From Diplonema papillatum (taxonomy: Eukaryota; Euglenozoa; Diplonemea; Diplonemida; Diplonemidae), in the NCBI GenBank assembly GCA_030068145.1, contig JAPJBO010001113.1, positions 1 to 64,000 on the forward strand: 64,000 nt of DNA, written 5' to 3'. Below are positions 1-9,450 of this stretch, piece after piece. Position 1 is the stretch's first letter. Each line of letters begins with the position of its first letter. The notes beneath the pieces are model-generated. The model was not told the DNA's origin. It worked only from the letters and a program-made list of their open reading frames with translations, and did no database searches. A program made the translations under genes and the position numbers.

Positions 1-377
1 AACGGGAGGAAGTATAATATTATTATACTTGCACTCAAGGGTTGCAAGGCACGGGCACTTGGACGGCGTAAGTCTCACGGATGGATTCCTTCAAATGAAC
101 GGCATGGGTAAACGAGGCGGGGTCTTTTTTCATTCATCTTGCTATGATTGCGACGTTTGTAAGAATTAGTAAATTTGGTCGGCAACCTTGTAAAACGTAG
201 TAAATATATGGGATCTTGCTTAAGAGCCACATCCATCACACTTGGGAAAACGTAGAGCTCTTTTGTGGAGCCCTCCGTTCTTCGGTGGCATGTCTCGCAG
301 TCGACGTCGGGGACACGGGTTGCCTTCTTGTTCTTCACTTTCTGTACGAGAACTTCGAGTGGCTCGGTGTAAGCTTT
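1..377. other. Left flank, no supported gene
   Basis: This stretch lies downstream of the tyrosine-recombinase relic on the minus strand. A short minus-strand frame (75-338) carries a CxxC pair and a following histidine and could be the eroded tail of the recombinase element. Nothing in it is recognisable enough to call a gene. Confidence 0.3.
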
Positions 378-773
378 TTACGCCTCAACACACCCTGGGT
401 CCCTTAGGACTTTCTCGTCGTAGTGGGTCACCATGTCTCCTGATGCCCAATCACCCATCTTTTGAACCTGCATGGGGTCCATACCCGCTTTCAGAAGGGA
501 TGCAACAACCATCTATCCGGGCACTGTGGGTTAGAAAACGCGCCCTCGTCCGTCCCGAGCAGTCGGCGTCGTTGAACGGCTGCAGGATGCCCCGCTTCCC
601 CGCAGTCCCGCGGAGGGCATCCCTAAACGAGGCATGGACGGGAAACCGGCACAAGAGGCGTTTCCCCTTGGCCATGAGTTTCAGAAGGGAAAAGACCTCG
701 ACAGGGCAGTACAGAATAGACTCTGGCACGCTGTCGGGTCCATTCGGCAGGAGCAAAGGGGGCAACAGATTGA
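378..773 (-). pseudogene. Tyrosine recombinase, C-terminal catalytic part (split by LINE)
   Basis: The minus-strand reading contains box II of a tyrosine recombinase. A THSARI stretch (His and Arg of the HxxR motif) lies near 515-530. It is followed, after a one-base frame change near 510-517, by KMGDWASGDMVTHYDEKV, which supplies the later aromatic position and the nucleophilic Tyr (codon at 420-422). Translation ends at a TAA at 378-380. The N-terminal part of the same gene lies at 7236-8177, on the other side of the LINE. Removing the LINE and one 9-bp duplication joins the two halves in one frame. The family looks like DIRS/Ngaro or Crypton recombinases, but which is not clear. The frame change marks it as a relic. 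Confidence 0.6.
765..773. repeat. Target-site duplication of LINE copy 1 (3' copy)
   Basis: The 9-mer ACAGATTGA (plus strand) occurs here and again at 7236-7244, exactly bracketing the LINE. It was found by comparing both junctions with the frame of the interrupted recombinase gene. Confidence 0.75.
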
Positions 774-797
774 GAGAGAGAGAGAGAGAGAGAGACG
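774..797 (-). repeat. (TC)n microsatellite tail of LINE copy 1
   Basis: A pure GA/TC tract lies directly between the LINE 3' UTR and its target-site duplication, where other LINEs carry poly(A). The second copy ends in a much longer tract of the same type. Confidence 0.7.
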
Positions 798-859
798 AGT
801 TAGAGTGCAGGGACCATCTCTCCGGGGAGTTTCCGGTCTCCTCACTTCTCTTCGCACTG

Positions 860-3800
860 CTACGGCGGGCGTAAGTCGCTCCGGAGGCACGCTGCAGGTT
901 GCGGCTCTGCTACAGTGAGTGGCGGCACCGGAGTTGGTGCTGCAGCGGGCGCTCTGGCCGGCGGGCGAGCTCGTCTTGCGGGGGATCGCCGCCTTGTAAC
1001 GCTGCGGGCCCTCTTCTTCCTCGCGACTGCGCGGCCTACGGCGGCGGCTAACACCTTGATGGGAAACTTCAGCTTCCATTGAGCGAAGGCTACGTCCTGA
1101 GGGTACACGGGTTTGGCGTCATTCCAGCTGTCTTTGGAGCAAACTGCTACTATGCCGTTTAACATCGCCTCTGTCCTCCGTCCAGCTGCAAAACGTGGAC
1201 GGTGTGTGAATCCCGGCATTGCCGGCGCACCCAGGCAGCGTAAAGAGCATACACCCTGACGCCACTTCCCGGGGAAGGCTGAGGCCCCCGTGTCAGCAAA
1301 GCTTAGGTCGTTGATGGCTCGTGTTAGATATCCTATCTGCAACCCTTTTTCGGCAAACGTTTCCCCAGGCAGCTTGGATCGCGTGTAGGCCTCAAAATCC
1401 AAAGCGAGTTCCACGCCGGTCGTAGGGAGAGGGGGGGTGTTGACCCAACGTAGATTCCTTAGCCAGTAGACTAGCGTCGCCGCGAAGCGCGTCCCGATCT
1501 GCTTCGTGAGGAGCTCACGGCTGTCCCTTGCCAGCTCAACGTCATATCTCCCTGCCGCGGCGGAGGCAAGCTCCCAGGGGCGCGTCGTCGCGATATTACG
1601 CTGCGCTTGCGCCATCTCGATGGAGATGGTCCCGATCAGCTTCTGGACCCTCTCCACGAGTACCGGCGGGGTTCCGATGGGGGGAATCCCCCGTGTGCTC
1701 AGGCATAGGGGCATATTCTGTGCCGCCACTCCTGCGACGTCGAGTCGGCAACGTAGATTGACCCACCTGCCCCCCGGTCCCGGGCATTCCCAGAAATAGT
1801 GCAGCAGGGTCCCCGGCGTCCCACCGTCGCAGAACTCGCATACGCCGTCATCCGTTCCCCATTTTCTGTTGCACCACTCGCGAGAGTACACCGCTCCTGC
1901 GATGCATTTGCGGATTGCAAAGCTGAGCCTGTCCTCCGTCGCGCGGTTCTGCCACAGTCTGTTCAGCAGGCGCACATCCACCCCCCTCTCGATACCCGAG
2001 TAGCCTTGCCTTTGTGTCGTCAGGTAGCGCCACGCTCGAAGACGCAGGCCCTCACGGACGAAGTGCAGTGTCTCCTTCCCGGAAAAAGGCACGGTCGCAC
2101 CTTCGAACGATAGCAACTCGAAACTGTGCCGCTTCGCCGGCAGGAAACGTATCTCTCGAAGGAGATTGGATATCAGCCCGACGGGGCCCTTTAAGGAGGC
2201 GTCAGCCCCGGATACAAGAAGGGCATCCATTCGCAGCCGAAACCTCTCCTTCTGGTATTGCTTCGCGGCGGTGCGGAGTGAGCTGTACCCGGAGGCGCAT
2301 GCCGGATCGCACAAGTGCGCCTTCGCAACAAGGGTAAGTGTCGCGAGGGGGCTCTTCGCCCGATTTGAGCGAGGAATCAAGCAGGCGGAGAGAGCCGTGC
2401 GAAGGACGGAGTTGTTCGCAAAGCCACCGGCCGAGTTGGCGCAGTAGGCCGCGCCGTAGTGCGCGGATGCCGCGATCGTCTGCATGACGCGGAACTTGGT
2501 GCGCGGCTTCAGTGGCGACGCTTCCAGCCTGGCTGCGGCTTCCACGGTCGCGCCAGACCTACCGTTGTCCACAGGCCCTTCTGTGCCCAGGGGAACGCCC
2601 AGAACCTTAACGGTCTTCACCGACTTCACCGCCTTGCCTCCAACCTCGAGACGGGGGCCTTTTTCCGACGTCGAGAAGGAGGCACACTTGCCTTCGTTGA
2701 GAGCGAGGCCGGTCAGACTCCCGAATATCGCGGTGACTTCTATTCCTTCCTGGAGCAGCTTCGCGAGTCGCGAGAGGAGGTACAAGTCATCAGCAAAGGA
2801 CTTCGGACTCACTCGTGCCCGGCTGACCAGGGCTTTCGAGAGCACGGACAGAAGGGCGTTGATCAGGACCACGGAGATAGGGCAGCCTTGGAGGATGCCG
2901 TTCGTGACCTTGAATTCATCGCCCACTCCCAGCGGGTACTTAAAACGACGTCTGAGGTACTTATAGACGTGGCGCAGCGGCGCCAGCACACGCTCATGCA
3001 GCCCCAGAGCCTCAACTAGGTCGAGTACCAAACCTTGTGGAACGCGGTCAAAACATTTCGCAAAGTCGAGCGCGATCCCATGTAGCGGCGTTCCGTTAAT
3101 AAGGGATTCCTCTATCGACAGCGCGATGTCCATGACGACGTCGTCGCAGGAGTGGCCTTTCCGGAAGCCATGTTGAGACTCGTGTATCCACTGCTCTTGC
3201 CAGACAAGAACCTCCTGCAGACGCACACTAGCCCAAAGACGATAAACGACACTGGAGACGGTGATGGGCCGCAGCTTCAGGGGGTCATCTCCTTCTCCCT
3301 TGGGAATCAGGGTGACTAGCGCGTCTAGAACCCCGTCGGGCCATAGGCCCGTCTCCTCGACTTCGTTCAGTACTGCAGCAAACCCTTCCAGGATTGTGTC
3401 CGGCAGGGCCGCAACTTCTCGCATGCGCCAGCCGTCCACGCCGCATGACGATTGCACACCTTTCTTCCTCGCTATCGACCGTAGGCGGTCGGCCGTGATG
3501 GGGCCCAGTTGGCACGGGTGTTGCGCAATAAAGTCACCATATTCTCGCAGGAAGGGGGCGAACTCGGGTTCCTTTTTCCCGGCATACATGCGTAGCACGG
3601 GGTCCCACTTCCTCCTTACCGTCGCGTCAACTTCCACCAAGTTCGCCGTGAGTCGCCCGTCGCGACCGTTCGTAAAATAGAATGTCGGCGGCGCCTCCTT
3701 CTTCACCCAAGCAAAAGACTCCTTACCCAGAGGGTTACGGAGCTCGCGCTGACACCTTGCGATTTCCAGGTACCTCGAATTTAACGTAGTCTGGGCCAGG

Positions 3801-5209
3801 CTCTGGCACACGTCCGAGATAGTGTGTGATAGGCCCCGCGCGGCCTTCGCCGATGGCGGTATCAGTGGCAAAGCACACTTCCCGTCCGTACGCTGGAGGA
3901 TGAAGCTTTGAAACGACCGTATTTTGTCCCACTGCCCTTTGAGCAGGAGCGACAACGGGCACGGGGCGCTGGACATATCCTCCCATTTGGCTCGTGCGGC
4001 CGAGTATTCCCGCATGCGTCCGAGAAGACACCTGGCTCTCTTCAGAGGTGCGGTGTCGGCCCCCGCACCCTCCGGGGACGGCCTCGCGGACACGCGCTGG
4101 GTGCTCAGCCTCCGCCGCTCTCCTCGCCCGCGGTAGGCCGCCAGGTTACCCTCAATCTTGGACTTCTGGAGCAGATAATCCTCCGCCGCCCGCGAGATAC
4201 GCAGCCAGAGAAAATCCACCCTCTGGCTGTCTTCTAGTCCGCGGGGGCACGGGTCGGCGAGTCGGTATTTCGCGACTACAGCTTTGAGAGCTGCGGTGTC
4301 GGTACGGTCAGTCAGACCGGATCCAGGGATGGCACGGGGGAAGCGGAACACCGCGTTAAGTTGCTGGAAAGCGGTGAGGTGAAGCTCAGCTCGAATCGCC
4401 TTATGTGTCGGGAACCCGGCCTCGAAGGTTTCTACGTTTCCAAGAGCGGAAGAGGCGATTTCGTTGGTAAGCACAAGGTCAATGCGTGACGGCTCCCCGT
4501 GGTAGCAGGTGTGCTCCGGAGGCCTGCTCAGGGACTTCGCGTGAAGCTCGGCACAGTCAGTCCACCCGTTTCGCAGTGCGAAGCGTAGGGCAGGAGAGTT
4601 CAGAGGGTCTGTGTTCAGGTCACCTGCAACTACAATCGGTACCGCGCCCAGGCGCCGGCGCATGCCCCAGAGAACCCCCTCGACCAACTTCTCACGTTCA
4701 ATCCGAGCCGAGTGGCCGCAATGTCCGTACAACGAAACCACGTGAAGCGCACCCTTCCCGCTTCCGGTCGCGACACGTACGTGGAGGAAGCGAGCTGCCT
4801 CGTAGGCCCGCTCTTCAACGACATCGAACGGGCTAACCACGCATGCCGGCAGGCCTTTCCTCACAAGGATTGCTACACCGGCGCTCCCCCCGGTTATTTG
4901 GGATGGAACGTCGTTGCCACATTTACGCCCTTCGCAGCAGGAACCGAAGAAAGGCTGCCAGACGTCGAGAGCAGCACACTCCTTCAGGGCCATCCGGATT
5001 TTCTTCTGCCCGGTGCTCGTCAGCTTCGTCTCCTGCAAGCAGATGACGTCCGCCACAATGCCGCAGAGGAGGAGCACGTTCTTTAACAACGAGGTTACGT
5101 TGATCGTTACTACACGTAAGGGTGGTAGGCGAGGGCCGGACCCAGAGGATGTAGTGAGGGTAAGGTTGTGTGACGCGTATGACGCGTGGTATAATTGAGG
5201 GCTCACCAT
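860..5209 (-). CDS. LINE ORF2: endonuclease and reverse transcriptase
   Basis: This 1,449-residue protein drives target-primed reverse transcription. The N-terminal APE-type endonuclease (about residues 30-280) shows INVTSL, QETKL, SLYGH, AGDLNTD, SRIDLVLTN and PTHK, so its catalytic Asn, Glu, Tyr, Asp/Asn, Asp and His positions all look intact. The reverse transcriptase (about 560-860) shows LIPKGEGDDPLKLRPIT, ALDFAKCFDRV (motif A Asp), GILQGCPISVVL (motif B) and FADD (motif C) near residue 800. A Cx2C...Hx4C knuckle lies near 1123-1141, followed by a basic, proline-rich tail. The ATG overlaps the stop of ORF1 as ATGGTGA, which suggests termination-reinitiation. No frameshift or internal stop is visible. 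Confidence 0.92.
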   Translation of the reverse strand: MVSPQLYHASYASHNLTLTTSSGSGPRLPPLRVVTINVTSLLKNVLLLCGIVADVICLQETKLTSTGQKKIRMALKECAALDVWQPFFGSCCEGRKCGNDVPSQITGGSAGVAILVRKGLPACVVSPFDVVEERAYEAARFLHVRVATGSGKGALHVVSLYGHCGHSARIEREKLVEGVLWGMRRRLGAVPIVVAGDLNTDPLNSPALRFALRNGWTDCAELHAKSLSRPPEHTCYHGEPSRIDLVLTNEIASSALGNVETFEAGFPTHKAIRAELHLTAFQQLNAVFRFPRAIPGSGLTDRTDTAALKAVVAKYRLADPCPRGLEDSQRVDFLWLRISRAAEDYLLQKSKIEGNLAAYRGRGERRRLSTQRVSARPSPEGAGADTAPLKRARCLLGRMREYSAARAKWEDMSSAPCPLSLLLKGQWDKIRSFQSFILQRTDGKCALPLIPPSAKAARGLSHTISDVCQSLAQTTLNSRYLEIARCQRELRNPLGKESFAWVKKEAPPTFYFTNGRDGRLTANLVEVDATVRRKWDPVLRMYAGKKEPEFAPFLREYGDFIAQHPCQLGPITADRLRSIARKKGVQSSCGVDGWRMREVAALPDTILEGFAAVLNEVEETGLWPDGVLDALVTLIPKGEGDDPLKLRPITVSSVVYRLWASVRLQEVLVWQEQWIHESQHGFRKGHSCDDVVMDIALSIEESLINGTPLHGIALDFAKCFDRVPQGLVLDLVEALGLHERVLAPLRHVYKYLRRRFKYPLGVGDEFKVTNGILQGCPISVVLINALLSVLSKALVSRARVSPKSFADDLYLLSRLAKLLQEGIEVTAIFGSLTGLALNEGKCASFSTSEKGPRLEVGGKAVKSVKTVKVLGVPLGTEGPVDNGRSGATVEAAARLEASPLKPRTKFRVMQTIAASAHYGAAYCANSAGGFANNSVLRTALSACLIPRSNRAKSPLATLTLVAKAHLCDPACASGYSSLRTAAKQYQKERFRLRMDALLVSGADASLKGPVGLISNLLREIRFLPAKRHSFELLSFEGATVPFSGKETLHFVREGLRLRAWRYLTTQRQGYSGIERGVDVRLLNRLWQNRATEDRLSFAIRKCIAGAVYSREWCNRKWGTDDGVCEFCDGGTPGTLLHYFWECPGPGGRWVNLRCRLDVAGVAAQNMPLCLSTRGIPPIGTPPVLVERVQKLIGTISIEMAQAQRNIATTRPWELASAAAGRYDVELARDSRELLTKQIGTRFAATLVYWLRNLRWVNTPPLPTTGVELALDFEAYTRSKLPGETFAEKGLQIGYLTRAINDLSFADTGASAFPGKWRQGVCSLRCLGAPAMPGFTHRPRFAAGRRTEAMLNGIVAVCSKDSWNDAKPVYPQDVAFAQWKLKFPIKVLAAAVGRAVARKKRARSVTRRRSPARRARPPARAPAAAPTPVPPLTVAEPQPAACLRSDLRPP

Positions 5210-7053
5210 TTTGAGTCCGCGGGGTCGACGGCGGGCGCCTGCGCAGGCGAGGGCGGTGTTGGGGGGGCGTCTTGCAGTTTAGCCCAGCACGCATGGCAAA
5301 CCACCGCCTCACAGGGGCCGTGTGCACATTGACGCCTCGCCTGTCCTACTTGCATACTCTTGCAGCAGACTTCGCATAGGAACGCTTTATCGTTTTCGTA
5401 TGCCTCCTGCCAGTTGGCGTGCCGGCAGTCGGTAGCCATATTGTCAGCGGTGTCGACCCGCGCCACCTTGTCCTGGGTCGTCGTCTCATCGCTGGCGCGG
5501 CTCCGCTTCTGTCCAGGAACGGGTTCTGGGCGTTCATGGAGGCTCGCGAGGAACTCGCGAGGGAGATTAATCTTCACCCGCTGGCACTGTGTGGTGAACC
5601 CCTTCTTTTGCCTCGCGTCGATGGATCGGTCGTATTTCCTGATCGAGATTGACGCCCGATCAAGGCGGTAGAGCACTGGTGCCGGAGGTCCCTGGTCGGC
5701 AATGACCACGCACACAGTATCCCCTCGCCGTTTGAACGAACCGACCGGCTCCACATTCCATTCGGCTGCTGCGCAGGCGGCGAGGAGGTCGGACGGGTGC
5801 TCCGCCGGACACGCCGTGGTGACGATGTACTTGTCACCCCGACGCTGGCGCTTCGACAGCTTCTTCCCGACCGCCGATTCCGTGGCGGCGACGTGCTCCG
5901 GGGTCGTTCGTATGCCGAAGACGCCGGTTTTCGCACCGCCGATCACACCGAAAGTGTTCGGTGTCCGGGAAGCTATCTGGCGCGCTTCCTCGAGGGCGCA
6001 GTCGCTCACCCACACCGCCGGCAGCGTGTCCGTTCCGTTGACGAACGACATGGCCTTCCAGAAAGTGCCGGCCTTCCCGGAGCTCCGAAGCAACTTCGGC
6101 ACGTCTTCGACGGGAACGCGGACGCTCACCTCACACACGCCCTGACGTCGGTGCACCTTCGTAAACACCGACGACCAGTCCATGCGCAGACCTTCGGCTT
6201 CCGCCGCCTTCTTCGCCATGATCCTGACCGACTGGCCAGCCTTCATCGCCGTCTCCCACGTCGTGGCGTGGACATAAGCCGCACGCACCTGGAATAGGCA
6301 CACCTGTGTCGTCGGCTGCCCGGGGGCGACCGTTTTGCACGATACCGTCGGCGGGGTGACGTTGTAGTACTTCGCCCACACGTCCTGGTGGTTCCCGTCA
6401 GAAAGCACCACCAGGTGCCTCGCCGACTCTGCCCACGGTACGGTGCACACGACGGCTACTTTTGCGCCCGGACAGACCCCGATGAGGTCCAAGGCAGCCC
6501 CCCATGCGTACTCCGCATCCTCGGTGTTCGCGGCAACAAGGACGCCGCCTTTCTTGCTCCCCATCTCGACACCGGACTCGACCTTTGGCACTCCCCAGCC
6601 ATCGAGTACCATGACGGCCTTCGGCCGTGTGCGTCGGGTCTTTTCGGCCCACGTGCTCCCTTTGGGCGTGTTCGGTTGCGCCGCCGCTGCATCGCGCACT
6701 TTCTGCGCCCAGGTGTTGTTCGTCGGTGGGTTCGGTTGCTCTGCAGACGCAGAGGACCGAGTCTTCTCCGGCCGGGTCCGGTCCGGCAGCGGGGGTGCGC
6801 AGGTCCGGTCCGGCGGCGGAGGCTGTGCGCTGGCGACCGCCGGCCGGGTCCGGTCCGGCGGCGGGGGCTGTGCGTTTGTGACTGTCAGGCCACGTTTCCC
6901 TGCTTCGGATGCGGGCGGCGCCCCGGAGTGCGCGGCTTCCATCAGGGTGAGAACGAGATTCATCATTCTCACCAGCTGCTGCCTCACCTTCTCGTCGACG
7001 CCTTTCTCAGCCAAGCATGATGCCCGGTCAAGCAGTGCGTCGACGTCTCCCAT
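5203..7053 (-). CDS. LINE ORF1 protein with C-terminal zinc finger
   Basis: This is a 616-residue protein starting at the ATG at 7051-7053. The open frame runs further upstream, but that part crosses the 5' UTR into the interrupted recombinase gene, so the upstream starts are rejected. The middle is rich in proline-arginine repeats (PPPDRTRP-like). The C-terminus carries a Cys/His cluster of the pattern CxxC...C...HxxC...CxxCW, like a RING or PHD finger, near 5270-5420. LINE ORF1 proteins bind RNA and nucleic-acid intermediates; that role is inferred from position. The protein ends in ...W-stop, its TGA overlapping the ORF2 start. The second copy keeps the same finger and the same junction. 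Confidence 0.8.
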   Translation of the reverse strand: MGDVDALLDRASCLAEKGVDEKVRQQLVRMMNLVLTLMEAAHSGAPPASEAGKRGLTVTNAQPPPPDRTRPAVASAQPPPPDRTCAPPLPDRTRPEKTRSSASAEQPNPPTNNTWAQKVRDAAAAQPNTPKGSTWAEKTRRTRPKAVMVLDGWGVPKVESGVEMGSKKGGVLVAANTEDAEYAWGAALDLIGVCPGAKVAVVCTVPWAESARHLVVLSDGNHQDVWAKYYNVTPPTVSCKTVAPGQPTTQVCLFQVRAAYVHATTWETAMKAGQSVRIMAKKAAEAEGLRMDWSSVFTKVHRRQGVCEVSVRVPVEDVPKLLRSSGKAGTFWKAMSFVNGTDTLPAVWVSDCALEEARQIASRTPNTFGVIGGAKTGVFGIRTTPEHVAATESAVGKKLSKRQRRGDKYIVTTACPAEHPSDLLAACAAAEWNVEPVGSFKRRGDTVCVVIADQGPPAPVLYRLDRASISIRKYDRSIDARQKKGFTTQCQRVKINLPREFLASLHERPEPVPGQKRSRASDETTTQDKVARVDTADNMATDCRHANWQEAYENDKAFLCEVCCKSMQVGQARRQCAHGPCEAVVCHACWAKLQDAPPTPPSPAQAPAVDPADSKW

Positions 7054-7235
7054 CGTCGAAGATGAACGAGGCAAGCCCGCCACCCTACAGACGGTTTTGC
7101 TCTCTCTCCCTTGCGTTCTTTCTAACTCTCTGATGTGATCAAACTCCCTCCCGCTTCTTTCCACCCAAGGTGTTTCCGGGCAGAACCCGGAGCCGCTTTC
7201 CTTCAAGGGTAGCCACGGCAAGCCACCAATAAAGT

Positions 7236-7244
7236 ACAGATTGA
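7236..7244. repeat. Target-site duplication of LINE copy 1 (5' copy)
   Basis: This is the second copy of ACAGATTGA. In the recombinase frame it encodes part of FESINL. The downstream half resumes with the same codons at 765-773. Confidence 0.75.
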
Positions 7245-8177
7245 TGCTTTCAAAGGTGAGGTATCTACTGCACGTCCCTGTTGCCTTGAACATAGTCGAT
7301 CCAACCCTCACGCCGCCCTCGCCGACGCGGACATCCTCCGTCAGGATCGACTGCATGGAGAGCGAAGTGCTCACCCAGCAGCTGCACATCCGCGCCGTAC
7401 CCGCCAACGGTCCGCACGAAGCCGAAGATCTGACGGGACTGTGCGGCGCCTCGGGGCTCGTCGCTCTCAGGGTCAGGCGCCGCTCTCTTCAACGCTCTGA
7501 TCATCCTGCGGATGTCGTCAGCAGGATTCTCGAGAACCCAACCATCCGCCGTGTCCTCGGCTAAGATGGCGTTGATGATGTTGTGGGGCGCCTTGTACGC
7601 CTCATCTTTCATGCCTACAGGTATCCGCCGAAGTTCTCAAGCCTCCGGACCGTCGTCGGGTATGGATGCACGCCCTCGCTCGCACGCCACTCCCTGTACG
7701 TGGCCGTGTTCGAGTTGTTGACCCTCCTTGTGCCTGCAGTCGTGTACAGGCTCCTCATGCGAGGGCGGGCTGCATCAGGGGGACGTCCTCGAGGGCACGC
7801 TTTAGCGCCCGCCGCTGAGACGTTGACCTCTTCTCAACCGGTGTTACGGGACTGACCAGCGCAGGAGAGCTCTGATCACGCGCTCTCACCAAGTCCTGTA
7901 CTCTGCGGTACAGCTCAGGACTGGGCACACGCACCGGAAGTGCCCACATCGGAAGCCTCTCCAGTGTCAGAAGGGTCGTATCGTCCGGGAGGCCTCGGAG
8001 GCTTCTACTCACGTCCCTCCACTCTTCCTCATTGAACAAGGTCCGCAGAAACGCGACCCACCCAATCATCTTTTCTGGGGCAGGGAGGGCGGGAAGAAAA
8101 GAGAAAGAGAGACATAAATAGAGGTAGCGAGGGTTTGGAGGAGGACGCTGGCGTGCGTCGGGGCCAGTGAGAAGCAC
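7236..8177 (-). pseudogene. Tyrosine recombinase, N-terminal part (split by LINE)
   Basis: On the minus strand, frames overlapping by short shifts encode a SAM-like core-binding domain: YREWRASEGVHPYPTTVRRL, then YKAPHNIINAILAEDTADGW, then DDIRRMIRALKRA. This is followed by a box I-like stretch AGTARMCSCW with EDVRVGEGGVRVGSTMFKAT. Frame changes near 7617 and 7400 show decay. An upstream frame (IGWVAFLRTLFNEEEWRDV, 7755-8064) ends in an ATGA overlap with the core-binding frame and may be an N-terminal domain. A pyrimidine-rich tract ending in CAG precedes it near 8075. The catalytic half continues at 378-773 beyond the LINE. A DIRS- or Crypton-like source is likely. Confidence 0.55.
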
Positions 8178-8337
8178 CGGCTACATTCAAGCCTTCGAGT
8201 TTGCTGAGCCGGACGTCCAGTAGCTGTACCCCCTTCTGCAATACCTATGCCTCTTCTGTGATGTCATCTGCCTCACACGTGGGGGCCTCATAGCACCCAC
8301 ATGAACAAAAAAACATTCTTCGCATCGTAAAACATAC

Positions 8338-8436
8338 CATTCTCCTGCACGTCGACCTTGGCACCAGCTGCGATCAATTCCTTGACAACGTCTGAGTGAC
8401 CGTTCTCGCTGGCAATATGCAGAGCCGTCGAACCAG
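8338..8436 (-). CDS. Single ankyrin-repeat exon
   Basis: The exon is exactly 99 bp and encodes one canonical 33-residue ankyrin repeat, with STALHIASENGHSDVVKELI followed by AAGAKVDVQENG. It is bounded by an acceptor ending CACAG and a donor G|GTATGT on the minus strand. Start and end phases match, so such exons could be duplicated without breaking frame. No intact neighbouring exon was found. Upstream pieces at 8640-9450 look decayed, so the whole gene may be dead. Confidence 0.65.
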
Positions 8437-8639
8437 CTGTGTCATTGGGTGAGCGGCTAAAATGTACAACGACACGAACACAGTGTGTGGGTGGTAGCAA
8501 TCAGATGCAGACTGCATCACGGGCAGCCTGAAGCGGGAGGTGTTACTTTCAGATTCACGTCTCAGGGTCGAGACGCTGGCGACAGAGAATGGATGATCTT
8601 GGGCAAACACAAATCTTCCGTGTCATATGTTGACATGTG

Positions 8640-9450
8640 GCATCTTCTTGTCCGGAAAGTACACGTTGTGAGCCTCAATTTGTTAGTCTCTGGTGTCCAG
8701 GTCGGCGACCATGTTCTCGCACTGCTCAGTCAACTTCCGCACTCATCCGTCTCTCGAGCCTCGCTCACGAAACGGCTTCTGGTTTTTTTGATGTTGGCAA
8801 GAGCTTCCGCCAGCGCTTGCATTGCTTGTTGTTTGCTAGTACTTTGTCCCCTGTACAGATATTTGTGGTCGACACACACATCAGTATAGACTTTCTCCGA
8901 CGTGCTGCAATTCCTGCTTGGGGAGACGTCAAGGTGTCCTCAAGCAGCGGCACCGCAAAAAGAGACGTGATGAATCTGCCAACCAGACGCATTCGTTAAA
9001 CTGCTTTCCGTCTTCGGTATTCTGAGAGGAGGCGTGGGGAGGGATCCCGGCGGGTTGGCAGGACCTTGGGATACAAGGTTGGTCTCCGGCTGGCTACCGA
9101 CGGGGTATTACGTTCGAAGATTCTTCCGATCTGATTCGGGAGTGCGGGGAGGATGGGTGCGTGGATGTTCGAAGATGGGAACGAATCAATCCTGCAGAGA
9201 CTATGATGCGTAGAGAGGAACTGATTGCAAGAGTTACAAGAGTTTCATTAAAACTGCAGCACTGATTATGAGTCATACAACAAATTCATGTCAGAAGAGA
9301 GTGCATACTTACTAAGAAGCGAGCCATGTTGACACAGTTACGGTCGATGGAGATAGCTCTCCGGATGTCGCTCAGGTTTCAATTCTTGCGTGCTTCCAAG
9401 ATCAACTTCTCTGCGTCCAAATTCTTCGAATACTTCAAAAGGTCGGTGGG
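8640..9450 (-). pseudogene. Possible decayed 5' part of the ankyrin gene
   Basis: Two minus-strand stretches look like former coding sequence. One (about 9330-9450) reads LDAEKLILEARKN, a TGA, then NLSDIRRAISIDRNCVNMAR and ends at a strong GTAAGT donor. The other (about 8640-8830) reads as a coiled coil (ALAEALANIKKTRSRFVSEA, then KLTEQCENMVADLDTRD) with a frame change and a TAA. Their order and strand fit the ankyrin exon at 8338-8436. The family is not identified. Confidence 0.25.

Larger units (their letters stand above)
774..7235 (-). mobile_element. Full-length APE-type non-LTR retrotransposon, copy 1
   Basis: This is a two-ORF LINE of 6,462 bp on the minus strand. The order is a ~180-bp 5' UTR (7054-7235), ORF1 (5203-7053), ORF2 (860-5209), a short 3' UTR, and a (TC)n tail at 774-797 in place of poly(A). 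It is bounded by a 9-bp duplication and sits inside a recombinase gene. ORF2 has an AP-endonuclease, a reverse transcriptase and a C-terminal CCHC knuckle. ORF1 ends in a Cys/His-rich finger. Both ORFs are open, so this copy may be young or still competent. A divergent relative is at 58811-64000 and 3'-end fragments lie at 30.7-31.5 kb. Confidence 0.85.

Noticed and set aside
7054..7407. Longer ORF1 start at 7407
   Set aside because: The extra residues come from the LINE 5' UTR and the recombinase gene upstream of the target duplication.
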